A stretch of 64,000 nucleotides of DNA. Origin: Pisolithus tinctorius (lineage: Eukaryota > Basidiomycota > Agaricomycetes > Boletales > Pisolithaceae). Positions 23,085 through 32,165 of this stretch are shown here, piece by piece (the first letter of the stretch is position 1; every line of letters starts with the position of its first letter). The position numbers and the translations under genes were made by a program. The notes beneath the pieces were generated by a model. That model was not told the DNA's origin. It made no database searches and worked only from the letters and a program-made list of their open reading frames with translations. The DNA is taken from NCBI GenBank assembly GCA_024663395.1, contig JANFAH010000002.1, positions 6,324,001 to 6,388,000 on the forward strand. The letters run 5' to 3'.

Positions 23085-24655
23085 CAGTGAGGGACAAAAG
23101 CATTGCAATGTTTGTGAGGTGTGACTTGTTGCTGATGTAGCTTGGGCTATTCTGCACAGATAATCGTGATACCTATACCATTGGAATGGGGTGACTCTAA
23201 GCTTTCCAGGGCACTAAGGCTCAGTGCAAACAAAGCAATACATGCTGAGATACACCCTATTCTTTCTGAAAAGTGCATTGCAATGCTTTTGTCCCTGACT
23301 GGTGAAATCATGAAATGTGACCTTTTGATGGGATTGAGGGCATGGAGGATGGGAAAATATGATTACATAATAAACCACATGATCATCCAGATGATTTGTC
23401 AGCATGTAAATAATGACAAACATTGGACTTGTACCATTAACCCTCCCTCTTTTACCACAACTCATGAAATCATCTCTCTAGCTCACATGGTCATTTTCTC
23501 AAGGAATTCTTATCAAATACTGGTGGCCACTACAGTGTCATCAGTATAACATGCTCTCAGCACCATCAGTCCCTTAAAAAGCCTGCTGTCAGTCATTTCC
23601 TGGACTGTTTCCCCCCCATGCCTGATGTGTTCTGGGACTAATCAGTACTTGGAAGGCTGAAAATGTTATGGAGGTCAATCTGGCACTTCAGAACATGATG
23701 TACAAACCAGTCCCCTCTCAACCAATGCATTTATGGCACAGGATCACTGATATGGAAGTTGGGGTGAGACAAAACCTCCATGTGCTCTGAGCACCATAAG
23801 AGGGTTCACTAGATCTTGCTCTGATCTGAACTGTAGATGACTGGGGAAGGATTATTTGGTCATATGTGACCAAAGGCAATATTCATGGCCAGATGGAAGC
23901 ACAGGATTCTGCTCCATGGCAGTTCAGTAGCATATCCTTCTGATGACACCCAGGGGTAAAGAGGATTTTGTCTTGCCCTAACTTCCATACCACTGTCCCG
24001 GTGCCATAAACACATTGGTTGAGAGGGGACTGGTTTGTACATCATGTTCTGAAGTGCCAGATTGACCTCCATAACATTTTCAGCCTTCCAAGTACTGATT
24101 AGTCCCAGAACACATCAGGCATGGGGGGGAAACAGTCCAGGAAATGACTGACAGCAGGCTTTTTAAGGGACTGATGGTGCTGAGAGCATGTTATACTGAT
24201 GACACTGTAGTGGCCACCAGTATTTGATAAGAATTCCTTGAGAAAATGACCATGTGAGCTAGAGAGATGATTTCATGAGTTGTGGTAAAAGAGGGAGGGT
24301 TAATGGTACAAGTCCAATGTTTGTCATTATTTACATGCTGACAAATCATCTGGATGATCATGTGGTTTATTATGTAATCATATTTTCCCATCCTCCATGC
24401 CCTCAATCCCATCAAAAGGTCACATTTCATGATTTCACCAGTCAGGGACAAAAGCATTGCAATGCACTTTTCAGAAAGAATAGGGTGTATCTCAGCATGT
24501 ATTGCTTTGTTTGCACTGAGCCTTAGTGCCCTGGAAAGCTTAGAGTCACCCCATTCCAATGGTATAGGTATCATGATTATCTGTGCAGAATAGCCCAAGC
24601 TACATCAGCAACAATTCACACCTCACAAACATTGCAACGCTTTTGTCCCTCACTG
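23085..24655. mobile_element. Palindromic Tc1/mariner-ended element, 1571 bp, TSD TA
   Basis: The left end is CAGTGAGGGACAAAAGCATT and the right end is its inverse, with TA on both sides (23083-23084 and 24656-24657). Two arms of about 695 bp (23085-23780 and 23965-24655) are nearly identical inverted copies around a ~185 bp centre. Inside each arm a further inverted copy of the end motif lies about 217 bp in (left arm near 23276-23301), suggesting a small MITE fused to extra sequence. A 135-codon frame occurs in mirror image in both arms (23142-23549 +, 24191-24598 -) but resembles no transposase I know. TA duplication and CAGTG ends point to Tc1/mariner mobilisation. Confidence 0.75.
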
Positions 24656-25783
24656 TATGTCTCCAGTGAAACACCATTGCCTCTGTGAGGTTTATGGATG
24701 TGCCAATTGCTCAGATTGTGATCTATTGACAAACCTCCCAAAGCATGGCTGCTTACTTGCTGCATTGTCTGTCTACCAGCACCATCGTGATGACAAAGTT
24801 TGGTGGTTCATGCAGCAACAACAGCATGCAGACCTCGAAATAATGATGGCTTCTACTGATGGTGAATCCACCAAAGATCCAGTGGTTTCTTCCAGAGCAC
24901 CCCAAGGTGAAGCTGGAAACTCGTGCTGATTAGCTGCCCCAGCACCAGGTCAACAACTATTGGAAGGGAATGACCATTGACTCTGCATGGGAGGGGTTCT
25001 GTCAGAGAATGTTACAAGGGACAGTTTGGAAGGTGAATTTCTGCATGACTGATATTTTTTCATCTGACAAATTCTGTAGCACCTAATTCTAATGACAAAA
25101 TGTTGTGACAATGCTGAGGAATGTTTCAATCATTGCTCTCTGCATTCTCTTGGGCTCCATCATCTAGACTTATGTTTGTCTCCTCATCCCCTGAGCTTCC
25201 TGTATTTATTTTTACTATCCTATGTTATTGTAAACTCATCACAAGAAGGTCAACTCTTTCATGTGCTCGATTCACTCACTGATTTTGCTCTGCCATTATT
25301 GATCACTGTATTAGCCATGGGTACACTCCACATCTTGGCTGGGCTCTCAAGAGAGCACAGCAACTTCCTACTGGTCGCTATGCTTGCCATCATTGTTGCC
25401 ACTGTTCCCAGGATGTATACTAAGCCAGTAGAAGAACAAAAGACCAATGCTGCTCATGACAAAGTTTCTTGCCTCTTGACAAGTTGGCTGTCACACTGCT
25501 CTGCACCCACTCCACATTGACCCAGAGCTGTGGCAGTATGTCTGTTGCCAGATGTGTTTTAGTCTCTATGGCCCCCTTCCAGAGCCAGCAGCATATCAAG
25601 ATATTCCAAGGGAATGTTCATATCAGTCTACACTATCCAGCTCTCCATGTCAGGCATCCCTTTTTCATCAAGAATTGAATGACCATAATTCTCAGCCATA
25701 ACACTCCTTTTGGTATCAGCCACTTTCTTTGTGGATTGGATGTTTCCTCTCAAGACCAGACACTTCAGTCACCCCCCCCAAGG

Positions 25784-25834
25784 GACCTATTAGGTTCATA
25801 TATTCTTATAGATGTATCCACCTAATAGGTGTTG
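25784..25834. repeat. Terminal stem-loop of FB1 left end
   Basis: ACCTATTAGGT and ACCTAATAGGT are exact reverse complements separated by about 27 bp (TTCATATATTCTTATAGATG and onward). The mirror copy lies at 32305-32350. FB2 has the same pair at both ends, though its spacer differs. Conservation despite divergence of the spacer suggests a functional terminal structure or binding site. Confidence 0.7.
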
Positions 25835-25989
25835 TCCACCTGGGTATTCCCAGCAACTGCTGGAGATTCACCAGGCCCTGGAGATTCTCCAGAGCAAGGG
25901 GTCAGACATGGACTTTCCCCAGGATTATTATATCTATAACAGAGTGCCTGGGGTCCTAATGGGGCTTTCCCCAGTGGATTAACAGACCT

Positions 25990-26268
25990 ATTTCCTGGGC
26001 AACTTGGGGAATTCCCCAGCCTAAATGGACCTGTTCCCTGGGCATGCTGGGGGATTCCCCAGGCTAAATGGTCCTATTCCCAAGGCATGCTGGGGGATTC
26101 CCCAGGCTAAATGGAGCTGTTCCCAGTGCATGCTGGGGGATTCTCCAGCCTAAATGGACCTGTTCCCACAGCATGCTGGGGGATTCCCCAGCCTAAATGG
26201 ACCTGTTTCCTGGGCATCCTGGGGATTTCTCCAGTGCAAAATGGACCTGTTTCCTGGGCATCCTGGGG
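25990..26268 (+). repeat. Array of ~42 bp units in the left arm of FB1
   Basis: Roughly six to seven units of the form GGGGATTCCCCAGGCTAAATGG followed by CCTGTTCCC and GGGCATGCTGG. Each unit holds a near-perfect palindrome CTGGGGGATTCCCCAG. The inverse array in the right arm (about 31530-32165) has about twice as many units. Confidence 0.75.
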
Positions 26269-27325
26269 AATCTCCCACCCACTCTGGGGATTCTCCAAGA
26301 AATGCTGGGGATTCTGCAGGCCATGCTGTGGATTCTCCAACTCACTCTGGTGATTCTCCAGGCAATGCTGGGGATTCTCCCACCCACTCTGGGGATTCTC
26401 CAAGGAATGCTGGGGATTCTCCAGGTCATGCAGGGGATTCTCCAACTCATTCTGGGGATTCTCCAGGCATTGCTGGGGATTCTCCAACTCACTCTGGGGA
26501 TTCTCCAGGCAATACTGGGGATTCTCCAACCCACCCTGGGGATTCTCCAGGCAATGCTGGGGATTCTCCCACCCACCCTGGGGATTCTCCAGGCCATGCT
26601 GGGGATTCTCCAACCCACCCTGGGGATTCTCCAGGCCATGCTGGGGATTCTCCCACCCACCCTGGGGATTCCCCAACTCACTCTGGGGATTCTCCAAGCC
26701 ACACTGGGGATTCTCCAACCCACTCTGGGGAATCTCCAGGCCATGCTGGGGATTCTCCAACTCACTCTGGGGATTCTCCAGGCAATGCTGGAGATTCTCC
26801 CACCCACTCTGGGATTCTCCAAGGAATGCTGGGGATTCTCCAACCCACTCTGGGGATTCTCCAAGGACTGCTGGGGATTCTCCAGACAATGTTGGGGGAT
26901 CTCCAACCCACTCCAGGGATTCCCCCACCCACTCTGTGGATTCTCCCAGCAATGTTGGGGAATCTCCAACCCACTGTGGGGATTCTGCAGGCCATGCTGG
27001 GGGTTCTCCAACCCACTGTGGGGATTCTCCAAGGAATGCTGGGGATTCTCCAGGCCATGCTGGGGATTCTCCAAGGAATGCTGGGGATTCTCCAGGCAAT
27101 GTTGGTGAATCACCAACCCACTCTGGGGATTCTCCAGGCAATGTTGGTGAATCACCAACCCACTCTGGGGATTCTCCAGGCAATGTCATGGAATCTCCAA
27201 CCCTCTCTGCACATTCTCCAGGCAATCCTGGGGATTCCCCAATCCACTATGGGCATTCTCCAAGGAATGCTGGTGATTCTCCAGTCAATGCTGGGGATTT
27301 CCCACCCACTCTGTTATGTCCTGGG
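26269..27325 (+). repeat. 21 bp tandem array in the left arm of FB1, about 50 units
   Basis: The unit is TGGGGATTCTCCA plus 8 variable bases (GGCAATGC, ACCCACTC, AGGAATGC, GGCCATGC). The period of 21 is divisible by 3 and the unit rarely contains stops, so several frames on both strands stay open for hundreds of codons (up to 413, reading GDSPGNA-like heptads). This openness follows from the repeat and is not evidence of coding. The core TGGGGATTCTCCA is nearly self-complementary. Confidence 0.8.
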
Positions 27326-27365
27326 GATAGACACTGATGTATCTTTGTGTTACTTGTACCACTGG

Positions 27366-28170
27366 TCAGATGCTGTAACTCCCTCTTTCTTCTAGATTGT
27401 TTGAGCTTGTGCTAACTTCCATTTCATTCCAAATGTGCAATATGGTGCCACCCTGGAGGATATTGCATACATCACTTCTTTGCATGTCAGTGGGCTGCAG
27501 AAAGTTGTGAAGAGGGGTGGGAGTGGTGGTGGTGTGCACAGCATCAGGACCACTAGAGTTCTCTGAGCCTGCTGCCACTGGTTGTGACTGCACCAAGAGG
27601 ATGGGGTCAATATTTTCATCTAACACTGGCTGCATCCAAGTGACTCTGTGTCCACTATGGCTAACACCTGTGGTCAATGCAAGGGGGTTGATATTTGCAT
27701 GAGTGGCCCAAATTCAATGACAGTTGGGAAAGCATTTCCACTGCTTTATATGACTCTCCAAAAAGTTCTATGTATTCTTCTGTGAAAAAAAAAAAGACAA
27801 TCAACAAATAATCACTCACCAAAAACATTGCAGGCTAACTCAGGAGTATTCTCATCAGGGCCCTTGGCAGGGATGTAAAAATCCATGAAGACATCAGGGT
27901 TCTCCTCAGTGTCAGGATCTTCCCCATCTTTGACTTCACCACCAGTCTGCTTGAGCTTGGCAGCAAGCTTGACATAGCAGTCCTTCAACCTAGTGGAAAT
28001 CGAGTCAGCAAGACACAGCCATTTGTGCAAATACTCACCACTTAATCTTCTTGATATGATCACCAGCAGTATGCCAGAAGACATTGGCAACCTCTGGTAT
28101 AAACGCCTGTGCAATGGCCTGGTAGACACCAACCTTGTAGTCCCCTGTTTTTCTCTGCAGGTCAAGTTAG
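27366..28170 (-). pseudogene. Spliced gene fragment carried inside FB1
   Basis: The reverse strand shows exons with proper junctions: an exon reading TGDYKVGVYQAIAQAFIPEV...HIKKIKW (about 28156-28040, after an acceptor CCTGCAG), an intron gtgagt...ccactag of about 50 nt, an exon reading LKDCYVKLAAKLKQTGGEVK...GPDENTPELACNVF (about 27990-27828), an intron gtgagt...ttcacag, and a further stretch EYIELFGESYKAVEMLSQL. Composition suggests a SANT/Myb-like or transposon-associated DNA-binding protein, but this is unsure. It may be the element's own gene or a captured host/transposon fragment. No stop was seen inside the first two exons. Confidence 0.5.
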
Positions 28171-28589
28171 CTAGCCTCCGTCATATAAACAATGCAATTA
28201 CATCATTGGAATTTTCCTTGATACCAAAGAGAACCTTTAGATTGGCTGGCTTCTCAATTTCAGAAACAAGTTGCCAAATTGTCCCTGTACTCCAAGATAC
28301 AGTTGGAATTTGAGGGCCATCAGCTGTCTTTTGTCAAGGCATTTATAAAGAAGAACCAGCAAGGAGTGACTAGATTAGATATGTGGAATTAAATGAGTGG
28401 TTTTCATGCTCTAGAATAGTAGTACTATTGCTCTCTAACACAAAAAAAAAGATTTCACAGCATGACTTCCTAATTAGGAAGATGGGTGAAGGTATAGGCA
28501 GCAGTGGCATAGGCACCAACTTTGAGCAAACCTGTTTTTTCTGCAGCACCATGCCTGGGGACTCCAGGCTGGCCATTGATTTCTCCTGG

Positions 28590-28885
28590 GGAATCTCCAG
28601 GCAATGTTGGGGAATCTCCAACCCACTCTGGGGATTTTCCAGGCAATGCTGGGGATTCTCCAACCCTCCCTGGGGAATCTCCAGGCAATGTTGGGGATTC
28701 TCCAATGCACCCTGGGGAATCTCCAACCCACTCTGGGGAATCTCCAGGCCATGCTGGGGATTCTCCAACTCACTCTGGGGATTCTCCAGGCAAAACTGGA
28801 GATTCTCCCACCCACTCTGGGGATTCTCCAAGGAATGCTGGGGATTCTCCAGGCAATGCCATGGAATCTCCAACCCTCTCTGTAC
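28590..28885 (+). repeat. Third 21 bp array of FB1, internal
   Basis: About 14 units of GGGGAATCTCCA/GGGGATTCTCCA type. Base by base it is close to the reverse complement of 31060-31205 in the right arm, sharing unit variants such as GGGGATTTTCCAGG and ACCCTCCC. This indicates copying of part of the right arm into the interior. Confidence 0.7.
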
Positions 28886-28899
28886 CATAGTGCTGATCA

Positions 28900-29426
28900 C
28901 AAGTGTTTTGCATTTTTCTCACACAATTTTCCACTTTCTGATAAGATAGGCATACTGCCATGATTGCACAATCAGGGGCTACAACTTTCATTATGACGAC
29001 ATCACTCCATTATCACTCCCTGTAGTAGCAACACATACTAGTGTACCAGTGGTAGTAGTTTGTAGTGCTACATAGTGTAGGCTATGCTACACTTTGGTAG
29101 TGTGTACTTTTGACTACAGTTGACTACAAAAAGTGTAGGGTCAAGTCAGAGCACAGAAGTCACATGACATAGGATCATGTGATGAATAGGTCATGTGTAA
29201 CTGACATGTGATCAATTACATAATGTCCTCCAAATGACTGTCGCTGAAGTCACATGACATGCACCTACCCCAGTCCTGTGATCTGGAGTCATGTGACAAC
29301 TGGTCATGAAGTGGCCAGAGGGATCATCACATGCTGGATAGTCACATGACTGGCTGCCTCGGGTCACAACACTGGTCAGTCACATGATCCTAATGATCAC
29401 ATGTCAAGTCCAAACAGTGATCACAT
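28900..29426. repeat. FB core, left half, with CACATG/CATGTG cluster
   Basis: 28905-29030 matches 44390-44515 of FB2 closely (TTTTCCACTTTCTGATAAGA, ATTGCACAATCAGG.GCTAC, ACTTTCATTATGAC). Then TTTTGACTAC-type text, then from 29157 ten CACATG or CATGTG motifs in about 270 bp, most within (G/A)TCACATGA or TCATGTGA. The cluster continues at 30100 after the inserted LTR-F. Confidence 0.7.
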
Positions 29427-30099
29427 TGTAGGAAAGGTCCAAGTGGCTGTGTAATACGAGCTAGATGGCTTAGATAACAACAATAAAAAATGAAGGGAAC
29501 AAATTGTTCATCCCAAGGGATTCTGGACTGTCAGGACTAGAAGGTGAGGCCAAGTGCTTTGTAGCAGTAGTGATTTGTGGCATGTGTGGCATGGTCCATG
29601 GAATTGTACTGGTGGTGTGAGCAGTATACATAGTTCATGCGCGGCAGTATGTGAGATGTGTGGTGTAGACAAAGTGGAAAAGAAACTCGTGGTGACCTTC
29701 CAGGTGCCAAAAGGTATCATTCTGTACCTAAGTACAGGGCTTTATAGTCCAGGCAAACCCAGAACCTAAGTAAGACAAGGTACAGTAAGGGAAAACCATG
29801 CAACAGTGCATACACACAAGACAGGATGGGCCAGAACAGAGGCCAAGGGTATACTACCAACAAAAAGGGAACAGTGACCATGTTAAAAGAAAGGGTCCGA
29901 AGGAAGGGGAAGCGGCTGAAGCATAGCAGCCATGGATATAGCCTTGCACGAGAGGGAGTGAGGGTGTGGGAAGGTAGCAAGGTGGGCAGGAAGATAGCAC
30001 GTGAACGGCAGTGGATGTGAGAGGGGAGCAGATGTAATGGTAGTCACAGAATGGTTAATGATAGGGGCTTACATGCCCAAGGAATGTGGATTCCTTACA
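29427..30099 (-). mobile_element. Solo LTR-F, 673 bp, TSD ACAT/ACGT
   Basis: It starts TGTAGGAAAGG and ends TTCCTTACA. The 4 bp flanks are ACAT (29423-29426) and ACGT (30100-30103), differing by one CpG-type change. A reverse-strand TATAAA (ctttatagtcc, near 29741) gives orientation. Rejoining the flanks gives TCAC(A/G)TGA, i.e. the insertion hit one motif of the CACATG cluster. It keeps CpG sites (gggtccgaaggaaggggaagcgg), so it is younger than FB1. Confidence 0.6.
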
Positions 30100-30994
30100 A
30101 CGTGATGTCACATGACTCAACTCACAATTGTGGGCACATGATTGGTGTGCACGTGACCAGGTGCCTCGGGTGATCCAAAGGGTGGTCATGTGATCCCAGT
30201 AGTCACAGGTACCTGTGTCATGTGACATCATGTGACTGCACTCACTGCATGTTCAGCACTATGAACCTGGCATGTGACTAAGCCACCCCTGAATGCATGC
30301 TGTTCCATAGTGTGGCTGTGCTACAACATGAATCATGTTACCACTCATTCATTCCTCAATGTCATGGTCTGTATTTTGGTAGGTGGACCAGTCTAGATGG
30401 TATTTACCTTATGTCAAAATGTCAACCAATCAAATGCTCTGGTTGCTGGGCTATAACAGGAATGGCAACAGCCAAAAAGCATCACACCATGCACCCCTCA
30501 CAGGGTCTATGCAATTTTTAATACCTTGGCTACATTTTCCATGTCTACCTCCACCTATGTACAAGGTTTCAGCACAGTCCATGTGGAATTGATTGAATGG
30601 GAAGCCAATTACACATTCCATATGTGTGGGAAAACCCCAAAAAGCGCAAATAAAATAATGGAGATTTCCAAAACATATCAAAAACATTTCATTGCTCACT
30701 CCCCAGTGGGGCAATGACTACCAGAATTGGGGTGTGGCATGGAGGAGCATGCCCAATGCTACTGGCACCATGTGCCTTGCAGTAGTACCCCCTCAAAGTG
30801 TCAGAAATGCGAAAGGGCCCAATGGTACACTTTGTAATGATCAGCAGAAACCTATAAATTACTAGTAGACTTGGTGATCAGGTATACCCATTCGCATTTC
30901 TGTCACTTTGAAGGGGTGCTACTGCAAGGCACATGGTGCCAGTAGCATTGGGCATGCTCCTCCATGCCACACCCCAATTCTGGTAGTCATTGTT
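30100..30994. repeat. FB core, right half
   Basis: 30100-30285 holds six further CACATG/CATGTG motifs and one intact CACGTGAC (near 30154). 30290-30990 matches 45790-46430 of FB2: the AACCAATCAA block, TATAACAGGAATG, and a short open stretch ending NKI(M/V)EISKTYQKH in both. The region closest to the right arm contains CACCATGTGCCTTGC and its inverse, forming a local inverted repeat at 30760-30955. Confidence 0.6.
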
Positions 30995-31525
30995 CCCCAG
31001 TGTGGCCTGGAGAATCCCCAGGGTGGGTTGGAGATTCCCCAACATTGCCTGGAGATTCCCCAGCATGGCCTGGAGATTCCCCAGAGTGGGTTGGAGGTTC
31101 CCCAGGGTGCATTGGAGAATCCCCAACATTGCCTGGAGATTCCCCAGGGAGGGTTGGAGAATCCCCAGCATTGCCTGGAAAATCCCCAGAGTGGGTTGGA
31201 GATTCCCCAACATTGCCTGGAGATTCCCCAGCATGGCCTGGAGATTCCCCAGAGTGGGTTGGAGATTCCCCAACATTGCCTGGAGAATCCCCAGCATGCC
31301 TTGGAGAATCCCCAGAGTGGGTGGGAGAATCTCCAGCATTGCCTGGAGAATCCCCAGGGAGGGTTGGAGAATCCCCAACATTTCCTGGAGAATCCCCAGA
31401 GTGAGTTGGGGAATCCCCAGCATGGCCTGGAGAATCCCCAGGGTGGGTTGGAGAATCCCTAGCATGGCCTGGAGAATCCCCAGCATTCCTTGGAGAATCC
31501 CCAGAGTGAGTGGGAGAATCCCCAG
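30995..31525 (-). repeat. 21 bp array in the right arm of FB1
   Basis: About 25 units of TGGAGAATCCCCA / TGGAGATTCCCCA plus 8 variable bases, the reverse complement of the left-arm array type. Several frames are open through it (up to about 229 codons) for the same periodicity reason. Confidence 0.75.
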
Positions 31526-32165
31526 GATGCCCAGGCAACAGGTCCATTTGGGCTGGGGACACCCCAGGATGCCCAGGAAACAGGTCCATTTTGCACTGGA
31601 GAAATCCCCAGGATGCCCAGGAAACAGGACCATTTAGGCTGGGGAATCCCCCAGGATGCACTGGGAACAGGTCCATTTAGCCAGGAGAATCCCCCAGGAT
31701 GCACTGGGAACAGGTCCATTTGGCCTGGGGAATCACCCATGATGCTCAGGAAACAGGTCCATTTAACCTGGGGAATCCCCCAGGATGCTGTGGGAACAGG
31801 TCCATTTAGGCTGGAGAATCCCCCAGCATGCACTGGGAACAGCTCCATTTAGCCTGGGGAATCCCCCAGCATGCCCTGGGAACAGGTCCATTTAGGCCAG
31901 CGAATCCCCCAGCATGCCCTGGGACCAGGTCCATTTAGCCTGGGGAATCCCCCAGCATGCACTGGGAACAGGTCCATTTAGGCTGGAGAATCCCCCAGCA
32001 TGCACTGGGAACAGGTCCATTTAGCCTGGGTAATCCTCCAGCATGCCCTGGGAATAGGACCATTTAGCCTGGGGAATCCCCCAGCATGCCCAGGGAACAG
32101 GTCCATTTAGGCTGGGGAATTCCCCAGGTTGCCCATGAAATAGGTCTATTAATCCATTGGGGAAA
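31526..32165 (-). repeat. ~42 bp array in the right arm of FB1
   Basis: About fourteen units of AACAGGTCCATTTAG(G/C)CTGG followed by GGAATCCCCCAGCATGC, inverse of the 25990-26268 array but longer. The arm asymmetry shows that unit number changes after the element formed. Confidence 0.75.

Noticed and set aside
23142..24598. Identical 135-codon frames in mirror image as a possible transposase
   Set aside because: No DDE/D motif or helix-turn-helix is visible, and duplication of the frame is explained by the palindrome itself.
26154..27395. Open frame of up to 413 codons with GDSPGNA-type heptads, plus similar long frames on both strands
   Set aside because: The 21 bp period is a multiple of three and the unit is nearly stop-free, so several frames stay open on both strands. 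No start context, introns or non-repeat domain supports coding.
30526..30717. Short conserved frame ending NKIMEISKTYQKH, present in both FB cores
   Set aside because: It matches at DNA level throughout the core, so the shared frame follows from shared DNA; no domain or selection signal can be claimed without a codon-level test.
25990..32165. GGGGATTCCCC motifs resembling kappa-B sites
   Set aside because: Fungi lack Rel/NF-kB proteins. The resemblance is a by-product of the palindromic repeat unit.
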